Source: Marasmius tenuissimus | Taxonomy: Eukaryota; Basidiomycota; Agaricomycetes; Agaricales; Marasmiaceae | Assembly: GCA_029532415.1 (NCBI GenBank) | Contig: JAQOTA010000042.1 | Span: 1,178,001 to 1,242,000, forward strand | Length of the DNA: 64,000 bases | Direction of reading: 5' to 3' | Part shown: piece after piece, positions 20,930 through 33,301 of the stretch | Layout of the letters: every line of letters starts with the position of its first letter | Position numbering within the stretch: position 1 is the stretch's first letter | The notes under the pieces: generated by a model | Databases searched by the model: none | What the model saw: the letters and a program-made list of their open reading frames with translations, nothing else | What the model was told of the DNA's origin: nothing | Position numbers and translations under genes: made by a program

Positions 20930-22410
20930 CATGACACCAGATCCAAAACATCCGGTGCACTGCCATGCAAATTTTCATGCGGGGTCAACCAATGTAGACA
21001 CTGGGACGGCGTCCGATTGTGAAGTGCAACAGCATGCAACACACAGAATTCCCACCAAGAAGGTGGAAGACAAGCATCAAAGCAAAGAGCTCAAGGTTTT
21101 CTCAACAATGGTCCAATTGAACTGTTCTGCACGACCATTCCGTTCTGGCATATATGGAAGCTGGTCAGAATTTTGATACCATGCTCCTTCAGTACATCAT
21201 TGAAGGCATCTGATTTGTACTCTCCCCCTCCATTGGACATCCATTCCTTAACATCAACACCAGATTGTACCTTCACCATAGCAATAAAGTCACGGAGCAT
21301 CTTGACAGAGTCAGATTTGCATTGCATGAGCATTGTCCAGCCATGTGAAGTACAGTTGTTGACAAATGACATATACCATTTAACTTTGTGGTACAACTTG
21401 GTGGGGAATTGTTTGAGGTTGGAGTGGACTTTTCAAAGGGTTTCGAGGCATGGGTAGTGAAGTCAGGGAACAATATGGAGTGCATCTTTCCTTCTGCACA
21501 TCCTCAGCATAATCAGGTTTTCTTTGGTTTCCGGTTGAATTCCGGGAAGCTCTGAGTATGCTCCCGCGCTTTATCCAGAGCATTGTCTGAACAATGTCCA
21601 AAATGTTGGTGTAAAACCTTGTGGTCAACTTTATACATTGTTGACTTGGCCATTAAGCTACGAGCAGAGGCTTTCTGCGAGCTAAGCCAAAAAATGGTTT
21701 AACCAGGCGTGAGCGGGTAAGATACCAATGACTGGTGGCGACCCTTGTCATGAAAAGCCAATTTGCTGGACAATCCGTCCAAATCCTTAGCATACTGCTC
21801 AAGGTCCCTACCATACTGCTGCATCTGTTCATCTGTAGGGGAGACTGTCTCTTGACATCAAGTAGCTTCTCTGCCTTCACGAGCAGGAACGGTGACAGTG
21901 TGAGTGGTTGACTGGGGTTCTGCTGGTTTGGTAGGTGCATTAGGTGCATTGGGTTCAGGATCATCTTCAGTGTAGTGGTTGTAGAACTCGTTGATCATGG
22001 CATGGGTACCAAGACCCTTGGACCACTTGCACCAGTTGACACTGCTGAAGACCTCACCAGTGGGGATTAGGGTAGACATAACAGAAGCCATAGCAATCTG
22101 GAGTAATGAAACAACAATCAGCTCATGTTCATCATCATAGGCAATGATAAAAGAAATCACTGCATGGTCAATGGCAATAGCCATCGATCATTGTTGAGGA
22201 CACAGTCCACCATTGTTAAAAATCAATGAAGATGTCTGTCGACTTCACAGGTCCAGAACCGGTGTTAACAGTCTGCCCATCACAACAGCGATTACGCAGT
22301 CATGATGGTTATCGAGTGCAACAACTACAATAGTGCATCATCATAGGCAGCACATAATAAAGGTGCACATCCTGGAGAGCTGCCATTGCAGGGCACATTG
22401 ATAGGGCACC
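20930..22410 (-). pseudogene. copia-3 relic (internal region, deleted and frameshifted)
   Basis: Read leftward from the primer-binding site it gives the gag start MASVMSTLIPTGEVFSSVNW (near 22095), then a jump at about 21790 straight to post-protease sequence (LAFHDKG, SLVSYPLTPG). The pre-integrase and integrase parts follow (SFVNNCTSHGW, MSNGGGEYKSDAF, then APDVLDLVS-like). Stops and frame changes are frequent. The gag-to-protease part is gone; the break sits at a short shared TTGGA, which suggests a microhomology deletion. The uninterrupted sequence near 21330-21360 is the empty site for the solo LTR at 51150-51667 in the sister copy. Confidence 0.8.
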
Positions 22411-22423
22411 GGGGCCCATAACT
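22411..22423 (-). promoter_or_regulatory. copia-3 relic primer-binding site
   Basis: The minus strand reads AGTTATGGGCCCC next to the LTR end, the same initiator-tRNA anticodon-arm match as in the other elements except for the first base. Confidence 0.75.
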
Positions 22424-22591
22424 TGTTGACAGCAACGAGAGTAGTAAAAGTACTGGTATTGCATGTAGATACAGAGCTACTTATATACTATACAGAGGTG
22501 ACTGTAGCTACTATAACGGGAGTGACTAGGAATAGCATAGATCATAGTGAAATGATTGAAGCATAGATGCGGCCTAATACAGGATTCAAGA
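22424..22591 (-). mobile_element. copia-3 relic LTR (internally deleted)
   Basis: Matches 48180-48345 closely, with TATATAAGTAGCTCTGTATC-type sequence. It lacks both the part between TTGAATCC and TGTATTAGGCC and about 70 bp before the 3' end that the 48-kb LTR has. It ends TCAACA next to the primer-binding site. Confidence 0.75.
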
Positions 22592-22924
22592 GTGTTGAAT
22601 GGTGAATAACGATGGAGGAGATGCTGGGCAGAAACTGTAGGGGAAAAGGGGCCTCTGAGGCGACCTGCAGCTGGGACTAGTCAGATACAACATCTGACAC
22701 ATTAGGTTCTGGGGTCAATGTTAGGGCCCTGTGGTTTAATGGTGCTGGAGCTTTTTAGGGCTCTTTGTTTCTGGGTCTCCCTTCCTTGGCCAAGGACAGG
22801 GGTAGTGCGAAGGTTTTGGATTCCTTCATTAAGGACAATCCAACAAAGGTTCTGTGTTCTGTGTTCTGTGTTCTGTGTTCTGGGGGCCTAATGGTACTGT
22901 TCAGCCTGACTAGTCCTGCACATA
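22592..22924. other. Intergenic with a 7-bp microsatellite
   Basis: No gene seen. The repeat TTCTGTG occupies 22850-22882. Confidence 0.5.
22850..22882 (+). repeat. Microsatellite (TTCTGTG) x 4.7
   Basis: Four perfect 7-base units and a partial fifth are seen directly. Confidence 0.95.
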
Positions 22925-23900
22925 CATGCATTTTTCAGAGAGGTGTTGACAGAGGGTTTCTGGGGGGAAGGAGGACGAGTTTCTGGAGCAGCAAATGAAG
23001 GGGGGACCATGGTGGAATGAACAGTTGACTTCTGGAGACTGGGGACATATTCAAGGGTGCTGTGGGACATGGGAGTTCAAAGAGTAGCCATGGGGATGAG
23101 GTTCTGAGGCGGGGATTGGGGGTGCAAGTGCAAGGGCTCTTCTGGGACATGCATAGGCATATACAGCGAAGGAAGTCGAAGGGGAATGGTGCAAAGGGAG
23201 TCCTGGGGCCTGGTGATTGGGAAAGGTGATGTGTAGGGTGGAGGGAGAGAGCGATGTGAATGAGTGCCATAGACTTGTGAACATGCATAGGCATGAAAAG
23301 CGAAAGAAGTCAAAGGGAAATAGTGATAATAAAGTCCTAGGGCCTATGGATCAAGGTAGTTGAGTTACAGAGTGCAAGAGGGCATGTTTAGTCATACAAG
23401 TTGATGTGAATGAGATCCAGAGACTAGGGGACCATGCATGGGCATGGGTACTGAAGTAGAACAAGTACAGAGGTTCATTGGAACATGCACAGAGTGAAAG
23501 GTCGAAGGGGACCAGGAACAAGGGGTCAAGGAATCATCCATGAACACGGTAGACAATGTGAAACCATGGGAACGAGTTTTTGAAGGGTAAAAGTCAAGGT
23601 GAACCGATGAAAGGGTCTTCTGGGGCATGCATGGGCATGAATGTTGAAGAGAGTCGAAGGGGAATGATGTGAAATGAAGTGCTGGGGTCCAAGGTGGGTA
23701 AATGCGAGCTGGAGGGTGTAAGGGAGCACACTAAGGCATGCAGGTTGTTGTGAGTGAAGTCCAGGGTTCAGGAGGAATGTATGGACATGCAAGTTGAAGG
23801 GAAAGAGTGCAGAGGTTCAGCAGAACATGCAGAGGGTAGAAAGTCGAAGGGAATGAGATGAAACAATGTTCTAGACCATGCTGGGTGGTGGAGTGAGGGT
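22925..23900. repeat. Degenerate tandem array, unit about 135-190 bp
   Basis: The anchor GTCGAAGGG (or GTCAAAGGG) recurs at 23175, 23309, 23501, 23653 and 23843. Each is preceded 25-60 bp earlier by CATGCA/GGCATG words and mostly followed by GGAATG or similar. Between the anchors, words such as GGGGCCTGG / GGGGTCC and AAGTTGATGTGAATG also recur. The spacing is irregular (134, 192, 152, 190), so the array has decayed by insertions and deletions. On the minus strand each unit gives short proline-, serine- and histidine-rich frames with no stable reading frame. Confidence 0.6.
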
Positions 23901-24625
23901 AAACAGTCTGACAAAGTGTCAAGAACGATGCCAGTGACTGGGAAAACTCCTCAGGCCACCAACAGGGTCAAGAGTGTGAAGGAGAGAAGATGGATTTGAG
24001 TAGGGCAAGTGTAAGATAGTACATGCTGGATACAGGCACTATAAGATGAAGTTGTCAGACTGGGGAATATCTAGAAGTGTCCATGATTATATATGACAGA
24101 GCAAAGCTGTAGAGATATCATGGGAACCAAGATAAAAGAGAAAAAATGAAAGAACAAGTGATAAGAATCAAGGGATACATGTGGAAACAGGATCATGATG
24201 GAAACCATATAGTATGCTGGGAAAATATCTGGAAACAATGTGGAACACCAGGTAGTACCAGGTAATGATATGGAGGCCAGAATGCAATGGTAAGAACATG
24301 TAACCATGGGAAATAAATAGAAAAACATGGGGAAAAAGTACCTGGGAACCAAGGGAAGGGAAAACAATAGGTGGATTTGTAACACTCCCTGTATCTCAAA
24401 CTGCAGTGTACCCCTATGGTGGCTTGTCCCATCATATACACTATAGTGCCAATATGTTCCATCCAGCTGAGAAATGTATGCAATAAGCCTAAATAATTCA
24501 ATCTCCATAGCTGCGCTCTCGGAAACATAGACTGTACTACAATGGAGATGTATGTACTAGCACTTGTAGCTACAGGTACGGAAGGAGACTTGAAGTTAAA
24601 ATCCAAGACAGGAGTAAGTAGAGTA
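23901..24625. other. Intergenic, no gene recognised
   Basis: Short hydrophobic frames on the minus strand (24071-24606) lack start context or family resemblance. Nothing supported. Confidence 0.4.
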
Positions 24626-24773
24626 CTGACCTATTTCACTCAACTCGTATGGTGTGTGACCATTTGCGAAATAAACTTTTCCAGAATATCTGACAAATCG
24701 AGAAAAAATTATGGGCGGGATTTTTGAAAATGGGTGTAACCTGTGACCATATGAATTGAGTGAAATAGATCAG
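24626..24773. mobile_element. 148-bp MITE with 32-bp inverted ends and TA flanks
   Basis: The left end CTGACCTATTTCACTCAA pairs with the right end (reverse complement CTGATCTATTTCACTCAA), and the pairing goes on for about 30 bp with 4-5 mismatches. A TA dinucleotide flanks each side (24624-24625, 24774-24775), as for Tc1/mariner-type insertions. It has no coding capacity. Confidence 0.8.
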
Positions 24774-24775
24774 TA

Positions 24776-27211
24776 TGTGGGCGGCGGGAAAATAAAACAG
24801 AGCAAAGACCTGTGATGCATTTGCTCTAATAGCTGAGGTACTGGAATCCGGGACCCTCAAATATCTGCCTCGCACCACCAACAGTGCCGACAGTAGCAAA
24901 TGATACGGCAAGGGCCATACAGAAAGACATAGAACTTCCTAAGATGACAAACAAGATCTATTCCTTTTGCCAGTGGAGGGTCTCTAGCAACGAAAAGGGT
25001 ACCAGTAGAAAAGGGGAGCCTGGTGAACAAAGATGAATGTTTTGACAGAGCGGTGTCTTCATATGATGGCTGCAGTGCTGGAGCCAGCCCAACATTGCCT
25101 AATATTTGCATAACGGTAAGCCAGGGCAAATTACAGGATGACAGCAAAACATACCCGCCAGAATTTTCATTGTCTCAGTTTAAACTCCCTCTATACATTG
25201 CCCCCCAGCTCACCTATCCTCCATGATTCCTTGACCTAATCCAATGGGCAACCAACACAATCTGTGATTGCTGATAACAAGAGATCTAGTAGACAAAGCT
25301 GGGCACGTTTACCACAACCAGGGAATGGCAGTACCACATCGAGGTTTCTCTACCCGTGATGACATGCCACTACTGGTCCCATATCAAAATGTCTCCACTC
25401 CTGAGCTATTGCTTTAGGTACAGCAGATACAATGTGGTACAATGTAGGTTGGTGGAGTTCAACTGCTTCGGGAGGCCAAACCAGGCAGGCAGCCATGGAA
25501 ATGATTGGGAGGTTACTCGCCTTCTGAGTATTGTTCTGGCGGATCGTGAGTCATGTATGATACTAAATTGAAACTGTCAGCTCAATCTCGGAGACTTCAC
25601 CAACAGAACATACCTGGCATTACGTTCAACCTGCTCTGTGGCATACCCGCAATCTCGAGACACTCAAGAGGAGAGCTGTATGTGATTCCAGAAACCGGGA
25701 GTACAATCTTGAAACGGGGCATCGAATGTTGAACCCTCCATCCCCACAGTTTTGCCATTTATGGGTCCATGAGCGAGACTTGAAGTAGCGAGGTGCGAGG
25801 CAGCAGTTGTGATGGAAGCCAATCCAACCAAGGATAATGATTGCCATGAAGTCATCCGTGAAAAAAGACATGAGAGGCACGAAGCTCCTCCAAACGGCGG
25901 TATAACTTGGTGAGCTATTCTAGAGCAATTAATAAGTTGTCCAAAACCATCCATCCACCCTGTCCTCCAAGTTTCAATGGCCAGCCTAGAAAGTGTACAT
26001 GTCGAGGATATGGGTTTCTGGTCTCTTGAGAAGCAACAAGACTAGGAAAGACTGGTCTGAGAACAATGGATGATGAAAGGTAAAACCCACTGTTGGTACT
26101 GAAAGGAGGTAACAACGGTAGAGTGGCTAACAGCGGTGACAAGGCCTTGTCTACAGTCGTGGAAAAACCAGTCCGATGATACCGGTGAGCTGAGCGTCAG
26201 TATGGATGCAGAGGTAAACATACCTCCAAAGTGTCAACAGTACTCTGCATCACCACCTCGTAATTGAAGCTTTATCTTGAGATGTACAGCAGGTTTTGGA
26301 ACCTAATGCCTTTCTGGGTGCAGGCAAAAGTTGAGGAAAGTACCAATGTTAATGGGGGCACCTAATGCATAGGGGAGACATGAGAAACAAACACGAAAGC
26401 AAGAGGGAGAAAGATCGAGCCAGAAGTGCAACTACCTCAACATCCATCTACCAATGCCCGGAGTTTGGACTCACATGGGTGTGAATGTCGAAGAGGTTGC
26501 AACCACAATGAAAACACCAATACCAGATCCTTCCGAATTCCTTGGCCCAATTTTGTGTTGTTCACCTGTCAGCTATGATAGGTACCAGATGCGCATCCAA
26601 AGGTTTTCAGTCACCACTAACCCAACAAATCCAGTTGGGAGAAGGTAGGTATTGAGGATCATGGAGGCAAAGAGGAAAGAAAGAGACTCACGTTCTGGAA
26701 TCCAGTTCCAATGATTTGCCGGCCGGGCAAGAGGTGACTTCAGGCAGGTTGATCGATGATTTTCATCAGGCTCCTTCCCATCCATCCTTGGGGCTAACAA
26801 AAAAATTGCAATGCTTAATCTGAGAAGTATGGACTCGTGTTTCATCTGAGGGGGATTTGCGGAACAGTTTGATGTATGACAGAATGCTTGAAATCTGTGA
26901 ACCTTATTCTTTTTGTTAAGCCCCAAAGACAACTGGTGTCATGAAGATGCCACTTTCCCCTCCACCATTTGCTCACATGATTATCACATGTCCTTTTCTC
27001 ATGGTCACTTACTATACAACCTTCTTTCTCACGATTACCTTTCTTAACCTACCATTGTACAGCCTTAACCCACATCGCACAGCCATTTCATTATCTCACA
27101 CCGACTCATTTCTTATTCATTCCTGACTCATACTTACTCATACACAACTCATAGGTAGCCACTTTGACTCCAGCTCTGACCGTAGGATAGATATATAAGC
27201 TAGTTAGTTTT
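24776..27211 (-). other. Unresolved, partly coding-like on the minus strand
   Basis: Frames at 26932-26573 (with NHWNWIPE before a GTGAGT donor, and NTYLLPTGFVGLVVTENLW), 26142-25915 and 25954-25664 have plausible composition. Several GT...AG intervals of 50-80 bp are possible between them. I could not build one stop-free model and recognise no family. It is probably a decayed multi-exon gene. Confidence 0.3.
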
Positions 27212-27254
27212 CACCTGGTCCCTCATCTTGACCTCTTGTCATTGGGACCAGGTG
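27212..27254. repeat. Perfect 11-bp inverted repeat with 21-base spacer
   Basis: CACCTGGTCCC at 27212-27222 and GGGACCAGGTG at 27244-27254. A TATATAAG box lies 20 bp upstream, so this would fall at the start of a transcript. GGGACCAG recurs again at 27306. A role is not established. Confidence 0.6.
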
Positions 27255-28312
27255 AGTGGTACAGTCTACTTCTCTTTCCTCCTCTACAATCGATCTAACT
27301 TGTCATTGGGACCAGTTTCTGTCTTATCTCTGCCTGAGTCGAGCCAGCTGCTCCTCTCCAAGCTCACTATCACCGCCCTCTGTCTTTGCCGTCTCTGATA
27401 GACGTTCAGCACTTTGTGACAACTGGCATAACTTGCAGGTTTGTTTGGATGTTGTTTGGCTACCCTGTGGGCGCATACCATTGTCACTGAGCCAGTACTG
27501 TATTATTTCAAGATGTTTGACACGTCACAGGTCACAAGGGACCCCACTTTGTCAAAATGTCACACGCAGCCACAGGTCTCAGGCCAATGTGTCAAAAATT
27601 TTCGGTGGTCCGGACCTCCTGTCACCTCAAACTGTGTCAAAAACCTTCTGAAAATGGCATTTTTGGCCAAATTATGTTGGTTAGCCCCAAGGACAGATGG
27701 GAAGGAGCCTGGATTTTCATGTGCTTCATGCACCACTATCACAAATCCACTACTCACCTGTTCAGATGTGGTTTTGATGATAAGGGAATAACTGATGTGA
27801 ATGCAGAGAGCAGAGGAGATGTTGTCAAAGGACAGAAGACGTTCTTTAGTCTGAGGTTTATGTCTCAGACGATCTAGCTTATATACATGGGTTCTACAGG
27901 ACCCCAGACACTATCTAAGACCTATGAAACCTAAGCTGACTGATGCACTCATCAGTATGAGTCTACTATGAGTCGCGATGGTGCAATCAAGGTGTAAGTA
28001 TAAGTCGAGTGAGTCGTAAGAGTCAACTCAAGTGTTCAAGCTGTCCACACCACACATGACTCGCCGTAGTTATGGTGTGGCAGATCTAGACCTATGCGTA
28101 TCCCCTTTAGTTACAGATCTATCTAGATGAGTCCAGACCGAATCTATAGAACAAGAGATCAGATATCTACTGATAAGATGTTGGATTGGATCGAATGATA
28201 TGATAACCACATGGCACAGATAAGATATAGGGAGATTAGATGTAGCGAGAGAAAATCTGTGACAACCACAGCATAAAACAGCGAGAATTGAATCTTTCAT
28301 GCCACTGTGTAT
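27255..28312. other. Intergenic, no gene recognised
   Basis: A segment around 27675 (TTAGCCCCAAGGACAGATGGGAAGGAGCC) is repeated in inverted orientation near 26775. GAGTC words cluster at 27955-28040. No gene supported. Confidence 0.4.
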
Positions 28313-28930
28313 GACGAGCAAGCTGAGTATACACAGACCTGTAAAAAGGAAGCAAATTGTCAGCCAGACATTTTAGGGATTTGCCCAAATACTTTTGGGA
28401 ATTCTTTGACCTACCATATAGGGTTCATCAGAGCTGATAAACCTTATATAGTAAGTGCTGCCTTATCTCCCACCGCAGGTCCAGTCACGACGACAAACAA
28501 TCCTCCGCCATTGGGCCACTTTATATACCTAAAGACAGCCTATGATGGAGCCTAGTTAATCTCAAACTATTCTCAATATTGCTCTGGTAAAGACTGATCC
28601 TAATATTCATGTATTTTACAAGTAATCTGGGTCACCCAGTGCCGGGTATGCAGGGCGTATCGTACTGGCCAACTTTGCGTGGTTCATGTCGATCTTTTGC
28701 ATTGAGTAAACTTTCAGAGGACTTTTTATGGCTCGGTGCTCCAATTTCTGTGCTGGTTGCCCAACAAAGGGGAGGAAAGGGCCAGATATCCAGCCAGAAG
28801 ACAATCTAACTGATAATCTCACCTAATTAACCCTATATGGCAGTCTTGCGAACTTCCTAAAGCGGTCTAAAATGTCTGGCTGAGATTTTGCTTCCTTTTT
28901 ACAGGCCCCTCAATATTCAGCTTGCTCATC
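28313..28930. mobile_element. 0.6-kb inverted-repeat element (MITE-like)
   Basis: The left arm from 28313 (GACGAGCAAGCTGA, then CCTGTAAAAAGGAAGCAAA, then CAGCCAGACATTTTAG) is mirrored by the right arm ending at 28930. About 62 bp pair with roughly 80% identity. Further in, CCATATAGGGTT is mirrored as well. There is no transposase frame and no convincing target duplication. Confidence 0.65.
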
Positions 28931-30431
28931 ATTGAGTGGGCTGGTGACAGGCCTAGCAAATTGTGAGAAAATCTAGCTTTTTTCCGGGAATTCACTGAGA
29001 ATCTGCCAGATGCCCTTCTTGATGCTCACTCATTTTCATCTCATTCTCACTTTCAACAATTTACCAATATGTACCAGAATAGACCGAAAATATTTTTTGA
29101 CATCCACACTCGTGCTCATCAATGGACCTAGACATTTTCAACACTGCCTTCTACTCTTTCTCCAGCCCTGTCGCCGTGCTACATGTCAAGTCATTCCTCA
29201 TCTAATTCTTTTCTTCTCTGTGTCTATCATGGTGACCTGCTGACTCTGACATTGCGCACGGTGGTTTGTGGATGAACATTACTGATAATATCTGTATATT
29301 GAGAGCAGGGAACTGAGCGGTGACTGCCTATACTATGAGTATAGTCACAATTGGCTTGTGTCATCCAAAGTTGAAGGTTGTTTTCGATCCTTTTGCAGAA
29401 AAAAGAGCCATCTCTCTAAAACAGGTTGTGACATCAACTGATGGTCATTGAAAGCACCATAAATACTAGTAAGGAACAATGTAAAACCACCGGGAGGGAG
29501 GGAACTCATATATGTTCACTTCCTTATACATGGTCTCACCTAGATTGCTCAATTTTCTGCTTCTTTTTTTGGCTGCTCGCTGCAAACAATGGGTTTGAGT
29601 CTTCCCGAGCATGCAATTCCCAGTGCTGAGCAAACGACGATCGGAGTCGAGGCAAGTTTTCTTTGGAAATTATGCTCGGTCAGTGATTTCTGTCCTGAAC
29701 TTTCAACCTGTGCTCACCAATTATCAGGACAAAGCAGGAACACAGTACCCTCGAGGTAATCTAAAGATGTTCATTTTCTAGTTTGGCCAAATCTGTGAGT
29801 GGTCCCCATGGTATATCCAATCAGTACAACTAAATGTACAGGCCCCAATTCGACTCTTGATTCTTCACCCGGGTAAGCTGAAATCTCAAGTTCGATGTAA
29901 CTCTACTCACGCTGCAAGGGTGATTGTCCTGTACATAGAATCACACATATGCGACATCCCCAGACTAGATATAATGTCCAGAGCTGTCCAACAAAAGCAG
30001 TCTGACCTTGTAAGGCAAGAGCAATCGATGGATACTTGAGAACATGCACCAGAATGGTATTGGTTGTGAGGTTATAACACATATAATAAATCAATGCCAA
30101 TGTAAGGTATGGTCATATGGCAAACACGATTTGATGTGACGGTAAAAGCCTGTATGACATACGAAATCTTGTCCTCCTTGGTACGGGTTATGAGTAGAAG
30201 TGTAGCCTCCCGTAATAAGTCTTGATGAGTATGCGGCAATAGGACAGTGAAGAGAAACCTGCAAATGGCTCTCCTGGGTTTGATTGATAGTACAGCGTGT
30301 TTTTGATTGCATTTGTATGTTGTGCTTCAAAAATGGCCCGATATGTGCTTATTGCAACACTTTTAGTTGTAAAGACAAAGAGCAGAAGGGGTATACCCCT
30401 GAGTCAAATGAAGAAAGTTGATCAATGAGTA
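28931..30431. other. Intergenic, no gene recognised
   Basis: Only short frames are present, on both strands. Nothing supported. Confidence 0.4.
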
Positions 30432-31567
30432 TGAGTGTCCAAATGGGAAAAAAATAGTTTCCGGGTCCTGCACTAATTTCTCCCCCGGACTATCCCCCCC
30501 ATACTAATTTTCCCGTACTAGTTACTATGGGACCAGGAAATTTTGTGTGTGCAGAGTATTCCCGGTCCTGCAAACAAATTTCCGGCATCTCCGCTTGGGC
30601 GCTTACCTGTTTCCCACACATTTCCTTCACTTTTGGGTGCATCCCACAAGTCAGGCTTAGTTACCTAAGCTCCAGTAAGTATCAGAATATACTTCAATGC
30701 ATACTAGGTCTGTGTCAGCCAAGTAGCTAACATTTCCAAGCTGGTTTGACTCTTCTACAGCAATATTGTTACAGACAGGGTGCTGACACAATCTGTTTAC
30801 CTTCCAGTAATCTCACATTTCACAGAGGACTGACTTTAGCAAGATGGTTTTTCCAATGAGAACACCCAGGTTTGTTCTGATTACTTAGTAAGTTCTCACT
30901 TGAGTTTCTCTGTCTATGTAATTGCTTGTAGTACCTGAACAGTCACTTAAATCACACTTTAGTAGCTCTTGGATTTCTCACAAGTCTTTAGCAAGCAGCA
31001 ATTGGGTTAGATTCAGCGGAATCAATATCTAGCAGTCGGATTTTGGGGTGGTAAAGTCAAATAAAGAGGTTGAATTGTACACCAACCTCTCCTACCGTAT
31101 TTATACTGTATCTACTGCTACTGTACTTGGGAAATACCAGAAATACATTGTACAATAATGAGATGCGCAGTAATTACGCAGTCATTTGACAAGTGCTGGG
31201 TCTGGGCGCTTGGCAGGCGCTGGTATCTGAGATATGTGGCCCAGGATTCCCCTTGGGGGGTTGTTTTGTTGAGCAGTGCTTCACAGTTCAGAAATGTTGA
31301 CAGGCATGTTGTGGATTTCCAAGAAGAGATATCCAGGTTTGTGATATCTTGCCCTGTAGATTAGATGATCAGTCAGGGTTATGGGTCTGATGAGAATTTA
31401 AATGGGGGGTGGTTTGATGTGGGAATATTCTCATACACAGCCCAAGCCACGCGTGGCTAAAATTGTGGTATGTCCCTTGGTCAATGATAATACTGATCAT
31501 GACATCTCCCTCTTCTCCAGGTCCTAGCTCCCCTCAGGGCTGATTGGTGAAGTCCTGGGGATGTTTG

Positions 31568-31896
31568 TGTCATGAGTTGAAAATCGACCATACCCTGACG
31601 CATGAACTTCCGAGTTATCAACAGGCCGGGTGGATCCGGCTGACGCCCGTGGTAATTTCAGGCGCTGGGCTTCAAAACCAATGAATACAGCAGCTCCGCA
31701 CTTATTCAACTGTTCCCTTGCACTTTTTGTGCACAATTCTTTGTTCCCTTCAATCCTGTTATCCTTCGAGTCCCTCGTTGTTCTCGTAGATAGCATTGAT
31801 TCCTTATATAATAATAAAGAGTCCTGATTTTGTTTCAAACACTTGTGTGGTTCTGAGACTAAGTCTGAGATTCCCGCCTCGAGTTCTGACGTTACA
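31568..31896 (+). mobile_element. Candidate solo LTR (unassigned family)
   Basis: Starts TGTCATGAG and ends CTGACGTTACA, with TTATATAATAATAAAGAG inside, which would serve as promoter or poly(A) signal. This is the usual look of a fungal LTR. No matching flanks are seen and no second copy is in the window, so this rests on pattern only. Confidence 0.35.
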
Positions 31897-33301
31897 ATAA
31901 TGTGTATTAAATTCTAGATACTTAACACAAGTATGTACGTTGGTGTTCTAATTCCTGAGCAGTGGTGACTGGCAACCTGGCAGGGAGGTCAGCGTGGGAA
32001 GATTAGCACAGCATTTCCTGTGCAGGGAGGTGTAATGGTCCGCCTCTTTGCAGCGTCGACCATCCCGCTTCCATCCCTCGGATGAAGCGGAACAGACAGA
32101 TAAATAGATTCTATTTGTAGTCTTTGAGCTATTTTTTTAATATGAGGTCTGGTCATCCCACTGCGGTAATTTTCCTAGTGTTCCGGCAATCTTATCCCAA
32201 ATCTGTCTCAAAGAATACATGTATAATGATAAGGAAAGATGATTCCACGTGAAAAAACGCGAGAAAGCGAGCTGTGTCGCGTCGGAAATGGTTGATTGTG
32301 ATTTCGCGCATCTTCGTGTTATGTAAGCACTCCGACGCGTTATTCTCCTTCCCATGATCCCAAAATCAACAAATAAAGCAAACAGAGCCGCATCATTGCA
32401 ATTAAAGGGTGGAGGCAAGCTTAGATAGTACCAATCCAGGCTTTGAATGAAGAGAAACAGGTAGTAGACACGTCTAAAATGCCCAAAACACGCAAGATAG
32501 CACCCATTGGGTTATCCAAAAAAAAACATGGAGAAGGGAATCATGCTGAGGGAGCTGATGGAAACTCAATTCGGTCACTCCAGAAAGTTATCTACTGCCC
32601 TTCAGGACGTATAAATGGACGGGAGTGAGGCGGAGGACAGGGTAGAAACCGGGGTTGATGTGAAAATCTCAACAGGTGATGAAGAACAGAGTTCCAATGA
32701 AGAATAATGCGTGTTTGACGTGTGAGATAGATTTTTAAATCAAGCTTAGTATCAAATACCTACATGAGATCGACTAATATTACACTGCACACGCTGAGGC
32801 TGTTGTTTGAGGGGGAAGTCATTGCGGACCACTGAAATCCTGAATTTTGGGGCAGTAGCTTAGTCATCTAAAATATTCCCACACAGCGAGTTGCCAGTCA
32901 CCATAAGCAGTCATTTTGCTCCCTCAATCTCCACGTCCCGTGTTGTGTTGCGTGTTTGTAGTCACCGTTTAAGTCTTAAAACCTCGGTCCCCGAGTGCAT
33001 TGGTTTGGTTGCAGCTTCATCACAGTTTGACCCTTTGTGTATTCTATTCCGACTCGGAAATGAAGCCTGCAGTCAACATTTGAAGTTTGCCGTTTGTGGA
33101 GTTCTGTTTCAACTTGTCCAAAGTAAGTGTTCCATTGGGTCTGTAAGTTTAGTTACCACTGTTGAAGATTCTGCATTGTTGAGATTGCTGATGTGCTTGT
33201 GTGTCTAGGGTTTCCACCTGTCAAAGAGTGTAAAAGCTTTGTAGAACCTTCTCACTTGAACCAGAAAATCCAAAGCTTCTATTGTCTAAACAACACTCAC
33301 A
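31897..33301. other. Intergenic inside the 7.1-kb element
   Basis: No supported gene. A frame at 32443-32628 is short and Lys-rich. Confidence 0.35.

Noticed and set aside
22925..23900. CRISPR-like array
   Set aside because: Units are long, irregular and degenerate in a eukaryotic context; no constant short repeats with unique spacers.
30527..30730. Small frame conserved in both arms of the 7.1-kb element (also within 37223-37433)
   Set aside because: Conservation is explained by the shared arms; the frame has no start signal or domain.
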